Source: JAYZDF01 sp036337945 | GTDB lineage: Bacteria; Myxococcota; Kuafuiibacteriia; Kuafuiibacteriales; Kuafuiibacteriaceae | Reading direction: 5' to 3' | DNA length: 64,000 nt | Assembly: GCA_036337945.1 (NCBI GenBank) | Contig: JAYZDF010000082.1 | Location: 1 to 64,000, forward strand | Shown: piece by piece, positions 1 to 8,366 of the stretch | Numbering within the stretch: the stretch's first letter is position 1 | Layout of the letters: every line of letters begins with the position of its first letter | Notes under the pieces: generated by a model | Told to the model about the DNA's origin: nothing | Databases searched by the model: none | What the model saw: the letters and a program-made list of their open reading frames with translations, nothing else | Position numbers and translations under genes: made by a program

Positions 1-402
1 TTCAACCACTTCAGAGGTGCCATCCGTAGCCACGAACGCCATGGCGCAAACAAATCTTGCAGAGCGGCGATCCTTTGCAACGTCTTGTATCGCTTCAAGA
101 AGCGCAAGGTACCTGTCTTGATCTGTCCCTTCTACATACCGCGCAGAACGGACCCCTGGTGCGCCATCAAGAGCATCCACAACCAATCCTGAATCATCAG
201 CCAAAGTTGGAACGTTTAAGGTTTCAGCGACGAATTTAGCCTTGATCAACGCATTCCCAACGAACGTTTCAGCGTCCTCTGGTGGCATCACGATATTGGG
301 AAAATCAGCAAGGGTCAGGATCTCAATCTCCTGCCCAAGCAAGGCTCGGAACTCTTTAGCTTTGCCAGGATTTCCCGTGGCAATAATCAGCTTAGGCTTC
401 AT
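1..402 (-). CDS. rdgB: dITP/XTP pyrophosphatase RdgB/HAM1, N-terminal part (runs off left edge)
   Basis: Cytosolic non-canonical purine NTP pyrophosphatase that removes dITP, XTP and dITP-like damaged nucleotides before they enter DNA or RNA. The visible 134 codons from ATG at 402 give the family signature: ATGNPGKAKE at the start (nucleotide-binding loop), ADDSGLVVDAL near residue 68, and APGVRSARY just after. The frame stays open to base 1, so the C-terminal third is missing. Its start overlaps the rph stop by four bases (ATGA), so the two genes are translationally coupled; rph-rdgB is a common pairing. It is too short for the ORF list because the stop lies outside the window. Family assignment is firm; the rest of the protein cannot be judged. 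Confidence 0.93.
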   Translation of the reverse strand, partial: MKPKLIIATGNPGKAKEFRALLGQEIEILTLADFPNIVMPPEDAETFVGNALIKAKFVAETLNVPTLADDSGLVVDALDGAPGVRSARYVEGTDQDRYLALLEAIQDVAKDRRSARFVCAMAFVATDGTSEVVE

Positions 403-1145
403 GATTGATTCGCACGGTCGACCGCATCTTGTTGGGCAATAAATAACTGCTCGATGCCTTTTTGTCCGCACGTCAACATAAGGTCTAGCTCTTCTCGGCG
501 AAGAACCTCACCTTCGGCCGTACCTTGAATTTCAACAAGACCGCCTTCTTCAGTCATAACGAGGTTCAAATCAGTATCCGCGCGCTGATCCTCTTCGTAA
601 TTCAGGTCGAGACGAACTTCGCCGTCGATAACGCCAAGCGAGACGGCAGCGATCTGTCTCTCGACAGGATTAGATTCAATTTTGCCCTGTTTCATCAAAC
701 GCCAAAGTGCGATCTGAGTCGCAACCCAAGCTCCAGTAATAGAGGCTGTTCGCGTCCCACCGTCGGCTTGTATGACGTCACAATCGAGAGAAACCATGCG
801 CGGTCCGAGCTTTCTCATATCTACGCCTGCACGAATTGCGCGACCGATCAAACGGGAAATCTCGTGCGTTCGCCCCCCAACTTTACCTGCTGTAGCTTCT
901 CGTCTCATTCGTCGATCGGTCGAACGAGGCAGCATTGAATACTCAGCTGTAACCCAACCTTGAACCGGGGATTTTTCTTTTAACCAAGGGGGGATGCGCT
1001 CTTCGATAGTGGCTGTGCAAATCACTTTTGTATCGCCAAAGCAGCAAAGGACTGAGCCTTCGGCCCATTTGGTGTAATCGACCTCAATTGAGATTTCGCG
1101 AAGTTCGTCGAGGGCTCGGCCTCCAATTCTTTTAGTGACAGACAT
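399..1145 (-). CDS. rph: Ribonuclease PH
   Basis: Phosphorolytic 3'-5' exoribonuclease that trims tRNA 3' ends and other structured RNAs, releasing nucleoside diphosphates. At 248 residues it has the usual length. The N-terminus has the family pattern around DELREISIEVDYTKWAEGSVL, the GDTKVICTATIE strand and the RSTDRRMRRE basic stretch that contacts RNA. The central QADGGTRTASITGA motif is the RNase PH hallmark, and the C-terminal half has the AAVSLGVIDG and DLNYEEDQRADTDLN segments with the acidic active-site residues. Start is ATG at 1145. The stop overlaps the rdgB start. Upstream lies a 61-base gap and then the amidase gene on the same strand. Nothing is missing. Confidence 0.97.
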   Translation of the reverse strand: MSVTKRIGGRALDELREISIEVDYTKWAEGSVLCCFGDTKVICTATIEERIPPWLKEKSPVQGWVTAEYSMLPRSTDRRMRREATAGKVGGRTHEISRLIGRAIRAGVDMRKLGPRMVSLDCDVIQADGGTRTASITGAWVATQIALWRLMKQGKIESNPVERQIAAVSLGVIDGEVRLDLNYEEDQRADTDLNLVMTEEGGLVEIQGTAEGEVLRREELDLMLTCGQKGIEQLFIAQQDAVDRANQS

Positions 1146-1206
1146 GACCGCGGGGACGCTAGCTCAAAAGGTGTCTGTTCGGCCAGAAGAGATTCGCTCG
1201 ATTCAA

Positions 1207-1962
1207 CTATTCTTTTTCTTGGCTCAGGTAGCTGATAATCCCCAAAGCTATCGCTCGGCCAGCAGCACGTTGCGTCTCTCGCGTTGCCAACTGCCTACCC
1301 TGTACAGCATGAGTAAGATAACCGATTTCAACCAAGACCGCGGGCATGCGAGCGCCCTTGAGAACCAAGAACGGAGCCTGACGCAAACCCCTACTGGGTG
1401 TCAGAGCTGGAACAGTGGACAGAGATTCTTGAATCGCTTTCGCAAGGCGAGCACTGCGCTTATGACTGACATCTTTTTTGAGGTCTCTGAGAATACCGTC
1501 AATCGCTTTATGAGCACGTTTTCCTCCGCCAAACTCCTCTTCATTTAGCACCTTATCTGCGTCTTGCTCTTCATTCTCTAAACGAACTTTAGAAGCTGAA
1601 ACATCCTCAGACGCAATCGCAGACAGAACGTACGTTTCCGACCCACGACGTGCTTCCGCAGGTGAAGAGTTGGCGTGAACAGACACAAAGACATCGGCCT
1701 TATTTCGATTAGCGAAACTCGTTCTATTTCGTAAACGAATGTACTTGTCTTTGTCTCGCGTTAGCAAAACGCGGTACCCCTCTTTCTCAAGTGTTTGTCG
1801 GGCATACTTCGAGACCCGAAGGGCAACATCCTTTTCGACTGTTCCTGAAGCAGAGACCGCTCCAGCATGAGGACCGCCGTGACCAGGATCTAGGACGACC
1901 GTGGGCATGCCCATGACGCCTGCCAAAATGATTATCTCAGTGAGACCAGTAATCACCGACAT
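1207..1962 (-). CDS. N-acetylmuramoyl-L-alanine amidase (Amidase_3 family)
   Basis: Zinc amidase that cuts the bond between N-acetylmuramic acid and L-alanine in peptidoglycan. The 251 residues are essentially the catalytic domain alone. Visible ligands are the His of DPGHGG (about residue 28), the Glu of TVEKDVALRV and the His of SVHANSS; the catalytic Glu lies in VEIGYLT near residue 220. There is no AMIN domain and no normal signal peptide: the first 20 residues are hydrophobic but carry no positive charge, which is odd for an enzyme that must reach the periplasm. The chosen ATG lies 26 bases inside the end of the polymerase gene; internal ATGs at residues 17 and 19 would remove the hydrophobic stretch altogether. 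Function is well supported, export route is not. Confidence 0.88.
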   Translation of the reverse strand: MSVITGLTEIIILAGVMGMPTVVLDPGHGGPHAGAVSASGTVEKDVALRVSKYARQTLEKEGYRVLLTRDKDKYIRLRNRTSFANRNKADVFVSVHANSSPAEARRGSETYVLSAIASEDVSASKVRLENEEQDADKVLNEEEFGGGKRAHKAIDGILRDLKKDVSHKRSARLAKAIQESLSTVPALTPSRGLRQAPFLVLKGARMPAVLVEIGYLTHAVQGRQLATRETQRAAGRAIALGIISYLSQEKE

Positions 1963-3709
1963 TTACCTCAACTTCTATGGGCACCTTGGTTACGAATTCC
2001 GCACCAGCAGAGCGCATTTCTCCCACGACGATATCTCTCACCTCGTCAACGCATTCCTCAGCACACTCCACAACCAGTTCGTCGTGCACCATATTGACCA
2101 AGAATGCGTCTAGATCGCGGTTCGCGAAAGCTCTCGAGATTCGTGCCATAGCGAGCTTTGCCATGTCCGCATTCGTTCCCTGGATGGGCATATTCTTCGC
2201 CATTCGTGCCAGGGAATGTTCGTCGTCGCCCTTCCTCAACCGGTCAATAAACCAATATTTGCGACCCGCTAAGGTCTCGGCGTAACCATTTCGGATCGCT
2301 GCTCTGGCGGAATCGTCGAGATATCCTCGTATTGCAGGATATTGACGGAAGTATCTGTCCAAAAGCCGGTTCGCATCATCAACACTGCTCCCAATTTGAG
2401 CCGCCAGACCTGCCGCACCCATTCCATAAACCAGTCCGAAGTTAATAGCCTTCGCCCGCGAGCGGAGTTCTGGATTCTCGCTTTTACTGACTGTAGTTTG
2501 AAACATTTGCGAAGCCACAATGGAATGGAGGTCTCCACCTTCACAAAAAGTCTGGATGAAGACCGGGTCAGCAGAAGCTTCCGCCAGAATTCTCAGCTCG
2601 GCCCCAGAATAGTCCGCAGTCACCAGCTTACGGTCCCCAGAGGGACGAAAACACCTACGAAATTCAGACCCATTGGGGATATTTTGTAAGTTAGGTTCAC
2701 TTGAAGAAGCTCGGCCTGTTTTCGCGCCAATCGGTTTGAATCGAGGGTGCAATCGGCCACTTTGGCCGTGAACATGGTCGAGAAAGCTTTCTCCATAGGT
2801 CGAAACAATTTTCTGGTAGGTTCGATAGGCGATCAGAGCAAGCGCTGCCGGATGACCCGTATCCTTAAGTTTCTGCTCACGAGTGGATTCAAGTTCTAGG
2901 CCGAGCATACCAAGATATCTGAGAACTTCTTGGTCACTGTCGTAATTGATCGAGCATTGACCGAACAAATCTCTTGGCGCCACTTCGGAGAAAGCTTCAT
3001 CCAAAGCAGCGCGCTTCTCCTTTCGAGTGTCGCTTGCACTGGTCACCAACGCTCGCCACGCATCTGAATCAATAGGGAAACCACGACGTTCCATTTCTGC
3101 CCAAGACCAACACGCTCGGCCTTCTAAGGCGATCGTTCGCAAGAGTCCCGATGACTCGACCATTGGGAGCTGCGTCGCAAAAACTTTCCAGGTCGCCTCT
3201 ACATCTCTCTGTGCGTATCGCAACTCTGCCTCGCCCATCTCGCTGATATGATTCATCGCGGTAAAAGCGCCTCGAACCGATTTGTCTAACGTCATCCCGG
3301 CGTAACGTTCTGCCAGAATATTGAGACCAACTCGGCCATTACTGAGTTCTGATTGGCGACCGTTTCTGAGTACCTGCTCAGTCAACATCGTATCAACCAC
3401 GGATGCATTCGCGAGCTTTGCGGTAGGCAGCCCCAATCCCGCCAACATTTTGAGGTCAAAACTGGCGTTATGCATCACCAATGTCTGCTCGTCCGGGATC
3501 AAAACGGTAAGCTCGTCAGGGGTCAGAGCCTGGGCATCTACCAATGCTTGACGGGAAGCGGTTCCAATTTGGATGAGCAAAACTTTGTCGACTAGGGGAT
3601 CGAGACCCGTAGTTTCGGTGTCCAAAGCAAGAAATGGCGCATCGCTTACCCCCGCCATAAAGTCTCTGAGCTCGGACGCATCGTCCATTACTTTTGGAAT
3701 ATCACTCAA
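1937..3709 (-). CDS. Short family-A DNA polymerase with 3'-5' exonuclease domain, no 5' nuclease
   Basis: DNA polymerase I type enzyme of 590 residues, against about 900 for full PolA. It begins directly with a DnaQ-like 3'-5' exonuclease domain (ALDTETTGLD, Asp30/Glu32; HNASFDLKML; YAQRDVEAT), followed by the polymerase domain with motif A (TADYSGAELR), motif B (RSRAKAINFGLVYG) and motif C (VHDELV). All exonuclease and polymerase acidic residues appear intact, so it should be an active proofreading polymerase, but the 5'-flap nuclease domain is absent. The start is TTG at 3709, supported by a strong AAGGAGGG at 3721-3728, 11 bases upstream; ATG at residue 8 is an alternative. It is transcribed away from the Hsp70 gene at 3803. 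Such 3'-5' exonuclease/polymerase proteins exist elsewhere and may act beside a normal PolA. Confidence 0.92.
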   Translation of the reverse strand: MSDIPKVMDDASELRDFMAGVSDAPFLALDTETTGLDPLVDKVLLIQIGTASRQALVDAQALTPDELTVLIPDEQTLVMHNASFDLKMLAGLGLPTAKLANASVVDTMLTEQVLRNGRQSELSNGRVGLNILAERYAGMTLDKSVRGAFTAMNHISEMGEAELRYAQRDVEATWKVFATQLPMVESSGLLRTIALEGRACWSWAEMERRGFPIDSDAWRALVTSASDTRKEKRAALDEAFSEVAPRDLFGQCSINYDSDQEVLRYLGMLGLELESTREQKLKDTGHPAALALIAYRTYQKIVSTYGESFLDHVHGQSGRLHPRFKPIGAKTGRASSSEPNLQNIPNGSEFRRCFRPSGDRKLVTADYSGAELRILAEASADPVFIQTFCEGGDLHSIVASQMFQTTVSKSENPELRSRAKAINFGLVYGMGAAGLAAQIGSSVDDANRLLDRYFRQYPAIRGYLDDSARAAIRNGYAETLAGRKYWFIDRLRKGDDEHSLARMAKNMPIQGTNADMAKLAMARISRAFANRDLDAFLVNMVHDELVVECAEECVDEVRDIVVGEMRSAGAEFVTKVPIEVEVNVGDYWSH

Positions 3710-3720
3710 ATCCTCGTTAT

Positions 3721-3728
3721 CCCTCCTT
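3721..3728 (-). promoter_or_regulatory. Shine-Dalgarno site for the TTG-started polymerase gene
   Basis: The minus strand reads AAGGAGGG, a near-perfect anti-16S match, 11 bases before the TTG at 3707-3709. The spacing is a little long but within the usable range. It supports the rare TTG start over the ATG eight codons later. Confidence 0.45.
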
Positions 3729-3802
3729 AACTTTATGCGTTGGTCAACCTTTCTAGTACTTTCGTTCGGAATCTGTCCCGGCTATGCTCTGGCGAGAGAG
3801 CC

Positions 3803-5344
3803 ATGACAAAATCACGAGTAATTGGAATCGACCTGGGCACGACAAATTCATGTGCCGCTATCGTTGAAGGGGCCGATCGCAAAGTGAAACTGATCCCATA
3901 CCGTGGAGGCGAATACACAATTCCCTCCATCTACGCGATCGACGAAAAAGGCAACGAGCTGATCGGGCACGAGGCAAAGCGACAATGGCAGTTAAACCCT
4001 CGCAAAACCATCTATGGCAGTAAACGACTTATCGGTCGTCACTACGATAAACGTATGGTCGATAAGCTGCACGAGTACTTTGCGTATGACATTCTGAACG
4101 CCGAACACAATTCGGATGTCAGTATTGAGCTCGAAGGGAAGCAATACACACTTCAAGAAATCGCATCTAAGATTCTTCTAAAAATTAAGGATGTCGCCTC
4201 AGACTATTTGGGAGAGCCGGTCAGCAAGGCCGTCGTAACCGTCCCGGCATATTTCAATGACCGACAACGCCAAGCCGTGAAAGAGGCGGGAACGATGGTC
4301 GACATGGAGGTCATTCGGGTCATCAACGAACCAACAGCCGCTGCCCTTGCCTTCGGGATTGGGCGAAATATCGAGAGCGAAACAATCGCCGTTTATGATC
4401 TCGGAGGCGGAACCTTCGATATCTCGGTCATTGAAATCCGGGACCGAGTCTTCGAAGTGAAAGCTACTGGTGGTGATATTTTCTTAGGCGGCGTGGACTG
4501 GGATAATAAGGTCGTCAACTGGGTCGTCGAAGAATTTACGAAGGCGCACCCCGAAGTTGATATTCGCCAGGACCCGATCGCGATGCAGAGAATCCGCGAC
4601 CTCGCAGAACGCTCTAAAATTGACTTATCGAACCGAACCAAGGTTCCATTTAATGTGCCCTTCATTACTCTCGATGCATCAGGCCAACCGCTTGACGTGG
4701 ATTTAGAGCTCACCCGAGAAAAGTACGAAGAACTCACAAATCATCTTGTCGATCGAACAATTACAACCTGCCAGCGAGTTTGCGCCGACGCGGGTATTCA
4801 ACCCACAGATGTAGACCATGTGCTTCTCGTCGGGGGAATGACCAGAGCCCCAGCTGTACAAAATGCTGCCAGCACACTGTTCGGACGTGAGCCTTCAAAA
4901 CAAGTTAACCCAGACGAAGCGGTAGCAGTCGGTGCTGCAATGTTTGCTTATTCATTTGAAGATAATTCAAATATGAAGCTACAGGTTTTAGACGTTATTC
5001 CTATGGCAATTGGAATCGAAGATGCGAACGGGAATATGCATCAAATTTTCAAGCGAAATGCACCTGTACCCAATCTCAAACAAAAGACCTTCACGACTAG
5101 CGTCAACAATCAACAAGACCTAGAGATGAGAATTTTTCAGGGAGACGACGAAGTTGCACTCAAAAATGAGCTCCTAGGCGACTTTACATTTTCAGGCATA
5201 CGGCTTGGCCCGAAAGGTTCTGTTCGGGTGCGTGTTGCTTTCAATCTAACTCAAGACGGGATTTTAGAAATGGACGCCAAAGACGATGAGACCGGAGCGG
5301 AGATGCAAAAATCTGTGACGCTAGGAATCGATAAACAGAATTAG
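3803..5344 (+). CDS. Hsp70 (DnaK-type) protein without C-terminal lid
   Basis: ATP-dependent chaperone of 513 residues; a standard DnaK has about 635. The ATPase domain is complete: GIDLGTTNSC at residues 8-17, NEPTAAALAFG, DLGGGTFDISVIE and LLVGGMTRAP. The interdomain linker reads LQVLDVIP, and the substrate-binding beta-sandwich follows (IGIEDANG, NELLGDFTFSGI, LEMDAKDDETG). The protein stops directly after that sandwich, so the helical lid and the EEVD-like tail are missing. A longer reading frame from 3740 exists, but the ATG at 3803 follows a GAGAGAG ribosome site and places the ATPase motif at the normal distance. Its stop overlaps the stop of the convergent amidohydrolase gene by four bases. 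No co-chaperone gene adjoins it, unlike the second Hsp70 at 45059-46888. Confidence 0.9.
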   Translation: MTKSRVIGIDLGTTNSCAAIVEGADRKVKLIPYRGGEYTIPSIYAIDEKGNELIGHEAKRQWQLNPRKTIYGSKRLIGRHYDKRMVDKLHEYFAYDILNAEHNSDVSIELEGKQYTLQEIASKILLKIKDVASDYLGEPVSKAVVTVPAYFNDRQRQAVKEAGTMVDMEVIRVINEPTAAALAFGIGRNIESETIAVYDLGGGTFDISVIEIRDRVFEVKATGGDIFLGGVDWDNKVVNWVVEEFTKAHPEVDIRQDPIAMQRIRDLAERSKIDLSNRTKVPFNVPFITLDASGQPLDVDLELTREKYEELTNHLVDRTITTCQRVCADAGIQPTDVDHVLLVGGMTRAPAVQNAASTLFGREPSKQVNPDEAVAVGAAMFAYSFEDNSNMKLQVLDVIPMAIGIEDANGNMHQIFKRNAPVPNLKQKTFTTSVNNQQDLEMRIFQGDDEVALKNELLGDFTFSGIRLGPKGSVRVRVAFNLTQDGILEMDAKDDETGAEMQKSVTLGIDKQN

Positions 5345-6690
5345 TTTGCAGTGTCCACAAGTCGCTGCTGAAGGATGCTGCTTTGGTAGCGAGCGGCCTC
5401 AGTAATTTTTTGAATATCCGCCCCAACAAGGCGATGATCTCTGACACGAAATTCACCGTCAGTCAGTACGTGTCTAACGTCCGTCGCGCGGCATGAATAC
5501 GCCAACATAGAATATGGATTTTCAGTGGGTGCGAGATGAAACGTCGTCGCATCAATCACCGCAATATCAGCTTTTTTCCCTTCGACAAGAGAACCGATCT
5601 CGTCCGCTAATCCTAGAGCCTTAGCGCCATTGATGGTCGCCAATTCTACTATCTGCTCAGCAGGCATAGCCGTCGGGCCAAGACGAGGCTTCTGAATCAA
5701 GCCCGCCAGTCTCATCTGTACAAATGAGTCGAGCGTGTTACTACATGGCGCACCATCGGATGCAAGCCCTACATTTATGCCGCGCTCCAGCATCTCCGGA
5801 ACAAGAGCGATTCCAGAGGCCAATTTTAAGTTTGAAGACGGACAATGGGCGACATGCGTTCCGGTTGAGGCGAGCATTTTCATTCCTTCTTCGCTCACGT
5901 GTACGCAATGAGCAAAAACGGTATCTTCGCCCACCATTCCAATGCTCTCAAAATAGGCAAGATTGTCCATTCCACAAACATCATGAACGGCTTGCAACTC
6001 ATTTGTGTTCTCACTCGCGTGGGTATGAATACCCAAACCACGACTCCTAGCTTCTTTCACTACAGACTTGAGCAATTTCTCGGAGCAACTCAGAACAAAG
6101 CGAGGCGCAAAAGCGTATCTCAATCGGTCATTGTCTTTGCCATGCCACCGCGCTGCTAATGCAAGGCTTTCATCAATGGAAGACTGTGTTGTTTCCTGAA
6201 GGCCCGGTGGGATGTCATCACCGAAATCCATCATTGCCTTTCCGATGGTCGCACGAAGCCCCAAAAGCGAAGCTGCTTCAAAGATTGCATCGGTATGATG
6301 CACCGTTCCCATGTCTAAAATAGCTGTCGTCCCCGACAAGAGAAGTTCAGCCGCTCCGAGCATGGACGATGCAAAAAGTGAATCGTGATCATGAGCGGCT
6401 TCGAACGGCCATATTCTCATCTTTAGCCAATCGAGCAACTCTAGGTCGTCCGCACCACCGCGGAACAATGTTTGGCAAAGGTGAATATGCGGTTGGACGA
6501 AGCCAGGCACGATCAGACAACCGCTGCAATCGACAACCTCATGAACCTTGCGTCCAACACTCGGGTTGTTTCCTATCCCGCGTATTCTACCGTTCTCTAT
6601 GTAGATATCCCCTTTTCCTATCTCACGGTTTGTATTCATGGTGACAAGCGTGCCACCCCTTAGAAGAAGGCTGGAACCGACACTCTGCAT
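5341..6690 (-). CDS. Amidohydrolase of the MTA/SAH deaminase - TrzA/AtzA group
   Basis: Metal-dependent hydrolytic deaminase of the cytosine-deaminase-like amidohydrolase superfamily, 449 residues. Likely substrates are 5'-methylthioadenosine, S-adenosylhomocysteine or a related amino-purine or pyrimidine. Metal ligands are visible: the HIH pair at residues 68-70 (after PGFVQP), the His of HTHASENTNEL, the HCVH segment and the Asp of LASDGAPCSN. The N- and C-terminal strands form the small composite beta domain (VGSSLLLRGGTLVTMNTN; GKKADIAVIDA). Start is ATG at 6690, two bases after the cytidine deaminase stop, so the two deaminases form an operon, which suggests nucleoside salvage (inference). 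The exact substrate cannot be read from sequence; other TrzA-type deaminases and chlorohydrolases share these motifs. Confidence 0.85.
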   Translation of the reverse strand: MQSVGSSLLLRGGTLVTMNTNREIGKGDIYIENGRIRGIGNNPSVGRKVHEVVDCSGCLIVPGFVQPHIHLCQTLFRGGADDLELLDWLKMRIWPFEAAHDHDSLFASSMLGAAELLLSGTTAILDMGTVHHTDAIFEAASLLGLRATIGKAMMDFGDDIPPGLQETTQSSIDESLALAARWHGKDNDRLRYAFAPRFVLSCSEKLLKSVVKEARSRGLGIHTHASENTNELQAVHDVCGMDNLAYFESIGMVGEDTVFAHCVHVSEEGMKMLASTGTHVAHCPSSNLKLASGIALVPEMLERGINVGLASDGAPCSNTLDSFVQMRLAGLIQKPRLGPTAMPAEQIVELATINGAKALGLADEIGSLVEGKKADIAVIDATTFHLAPTENPYSMLAYSCRATDVRHVLTDGEFRVRDHRLVGADIQKITEAARYQSSILQQRLVDTAN

Positions 6691-6692
6691 GT

Positions 6693-7109
6693 TTATAAGT
6701 TTCTCGGTGTGAATGCGTCAGGCAGTAATTCACTTATTCGGCGGACCCGTATTGAGCTGTCATCGTCAGGAGTTGCAAGATAAACAACAAGGTCTGTTCC
6801 AAATTCGGCCAAGGCCTGCCGGCACGCCCCACAAGGGCTACCCGGATTACCATTCTCATCCGGGGGAGTAACGATAGCAATACACTCAAATTTACGATGC
6901 CCCTGAGCCACGGCAGCAGCTAATGCATTTCGTTCGGCGCACATAGAGGTCGGATAAGCGCAGTTCTCTACATTTACACCGGTAAATATTTGCCCATCAG
7001 CAGTAGAAAGCGCCGCAGACACGCGGTACTTCGAATAAGGTGCGTACGAATTCGCCCGCGCCTCTCTCGCTTTCTTCAAAAGCTCTTTAGGAATATCCTC
7101 AGGACTCAA
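6693..7109 (-). CDS. cdd: Cytidine deaminase
   Basis: Homotetramer-type cytidine/deoxycytidine deaminase of 138 residues, the usual length for the short class. The zinc site is complete: Cys57 with catalytic Glu59 in MCAERNA, and Cys93 and Cys96 in PCGACRQ. Substrate-binding NVENCAYPTS lies at residues 46-55. The start is TTG at 7109, chosen because an AGGAGA ribosome site sits five bases upstream (7115-7120) and the N-terminus then has normal length (SYAPYSKYRVSAAL at residue 21). It is followed two bases later by the amidohydrolase gene, and the phospholipase-D-like lipoprotein gene ends 20 bases upstream. Product: uridine or deoxyuridine for pyrimidine salvage. Confidence 0.96.
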   Translation of the reverse strand: MSPEDIPKELLKKAREARANSYAPYSKYRVSAALSTADGQIFTGVNVENCAYPTSMCAERNALAAAVAQGHRKFECIAIVTPPDENGNPGSPCGACRQALAEFGTDLVVYLATPDDDSSIRVRRISELLPDAFTPRNL

Positions 7110-7114
7110 TCGAA

Positions 7115-7120
7115 TCTCCT
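7115..7120 (-). promoter_or_regulatory. Ribosome binding site deciding the TTG start of cdd
   Basis: The minus strand reads AGGAGA five bases before TTG at 7107-7109. No in-frame ATG occurs before the conserved start of the deaminase domain, so this site fixes the start. Confidence 0.5.
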
Positions 7121-7129
7121 ACTTGATTA

Positions 7130-8287
7130 TCACTCTAATGGTTGCATCTTGGCAAATACGCGGCTGATTTCTTGAGAATACTGATTCGCAACGTCCCTTT
7201 CAGATATCCAAAGGCTATTCTCGTTGTTTTGCCAGGCATTTTTTGACCAATTCGCCGAACCAGTAATTACGAGTTCCTTATCAATTACCATCATTTTGCT
7301 ATGAATTCGCCCCTTGCGAACCTCAACACCACCAGCGACGAGTGATAGGGCCGGTGCGTCGTTCGCAAATAAACTTGAAACCAAGCCCCTTACTGTGACG
7401 CCTCTAGACTTAGCTCGCAATAACGCATCCGAAATCTCTTCTCTCGTAAAAGCAAAAATCATAAACTCGACAGAAGTTTCAGCTGCATCAATTGCTTCGA
7501 TCATCGCTTCAAACCAAGGTGCTGGTTGGCTGAGGGGCGACACCGGACCAAAATACACCGTATAGGAGCCCGCTTTCGTGGGTTCTGCCTGCTGGCTTGG
7601 TCCAAATTTTCGCGCAGAAAAATACTCTTCAAACTTTGAATTATAGGCCGCTACAATTTCCGGTTCATCGATAACCACCGCGTCGTTCACATCGTTACAG
7701 AGACTATCAGTCGTCATATTGGCAGAACCAACCCAGACCTGAGATTCGTCTCGAATAATGAATTTGTGATGCATCAGTTTTGATCTTGAGTCATCCACGA
7801 TCGTCACACGTGGGTCAGCCTCCAGTTTCGCCCACGGACATTGCAGAACCCCTCCAATGCGGGGACATTGTGAATCATCAATCACCAGTTCGACTTTCAA
7901 ATTAGGAGCATTTTCAAGGCGCGCTGCGAATGCCTGCACAACCGCTTCCCAACTCGTCTGATAAAGCGCGGCTCGAATACTTCTGTCCGCACAATGGATG
8001 ATACTATTCAAGGCGTCAGTAATCTGTCGGTCAGGCAAAGAGAACATGGGCTCATCGACGATTGAGAGATCACATACAGTGGGGGTCTTGGGCCAATCAC
8101 ACTGTGCCTCTTCCGGAAAGCCTGTATCGTTAGAAGAGTTTGCGGATCCGCCGTCCGCTCCCGATGCTAAAACACCTCCATCAAGTCGAAACACTCCAGT
8201 ATCGGCCGCATTTCGGCTGAGAGAGGATTCGCTGCTACAAGCGAGGAATGTCGCTGCGCACAGTAAAGCGCTACGAAAGTGATTCAC
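7130..8287 (-). CDS. Exported lipoprotein with two phospholipase-D (HKD) motifs
   Basis: PLD-superfamily phosphodiesterase of 385 residues, probably a nuclease or phospholipase on the cell surface. A hydrophobic N-terminus ends in TFLAC, a plausible lipobox, followed by a Ser/Asp/Gly-rich linker of about 50 residues typical of myxobacterial surface lipoproteins. Two catalytic signatures are present: HHKFIIRDES followed by VGSANMTTD near residue 167, and HSKMMVIDKE followed by TGSANWS near residue 335. Two HKD motifs in one chain form a complete active site. Both motifs are followed by the GSAN element seen in nuclease and mitochondrial-cardiolipase-like members. Start is GTG at 8287; no clear ribosome site. 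Substrate (DNA, RNA or phospholipid) is open. Confidence 0.85.
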   Translation of the reverse strand: MNHFRSALLCAATFLACSSESSLSRNAADTGVFRLDGGVLASGADGGSANSSNDTGFPEEAQCDWPKTPTVCDLSIVDEPMFSLPDRQITDALNSIIHCADRSIRAALYQTSWEAVVQAFAARLENAPNLKVELVIDDSQCPRIGGVLQCPWAKLEADPRVTIVDDSRSKLMHHKFIIRDESQVWVGSANMTTDSLCNDVNDAVVIDEPEIVAAYNSKFEEYFSARKFGPSQQAEPTKAGSYTVYFGPVSPLSQPAPWFEAMIEAIDAAETSVEFMIFAFTREEISDALLRAKSRGVTVRGLVSSLFANDAPALSLVAGGVEVRKGRIHSKMMVIDKELVITGSANWSKNAWQNNENSLWISERDVANQYSQEISRVFAKMQPLE

Positions 8288-8366
8288 GTTCTTAGTCTAT
8301 ACCCCGCCAGAAACATTTCGTCGTGATTTCAGTGAAAACTCATGAGAACCGCGTCAAACCCTGCAT

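Noticed and set aside
525..938. 137-residue plus-strand frame inside rph
   Set aside because: rph is clearly coding on the other strand through the whole stretch.
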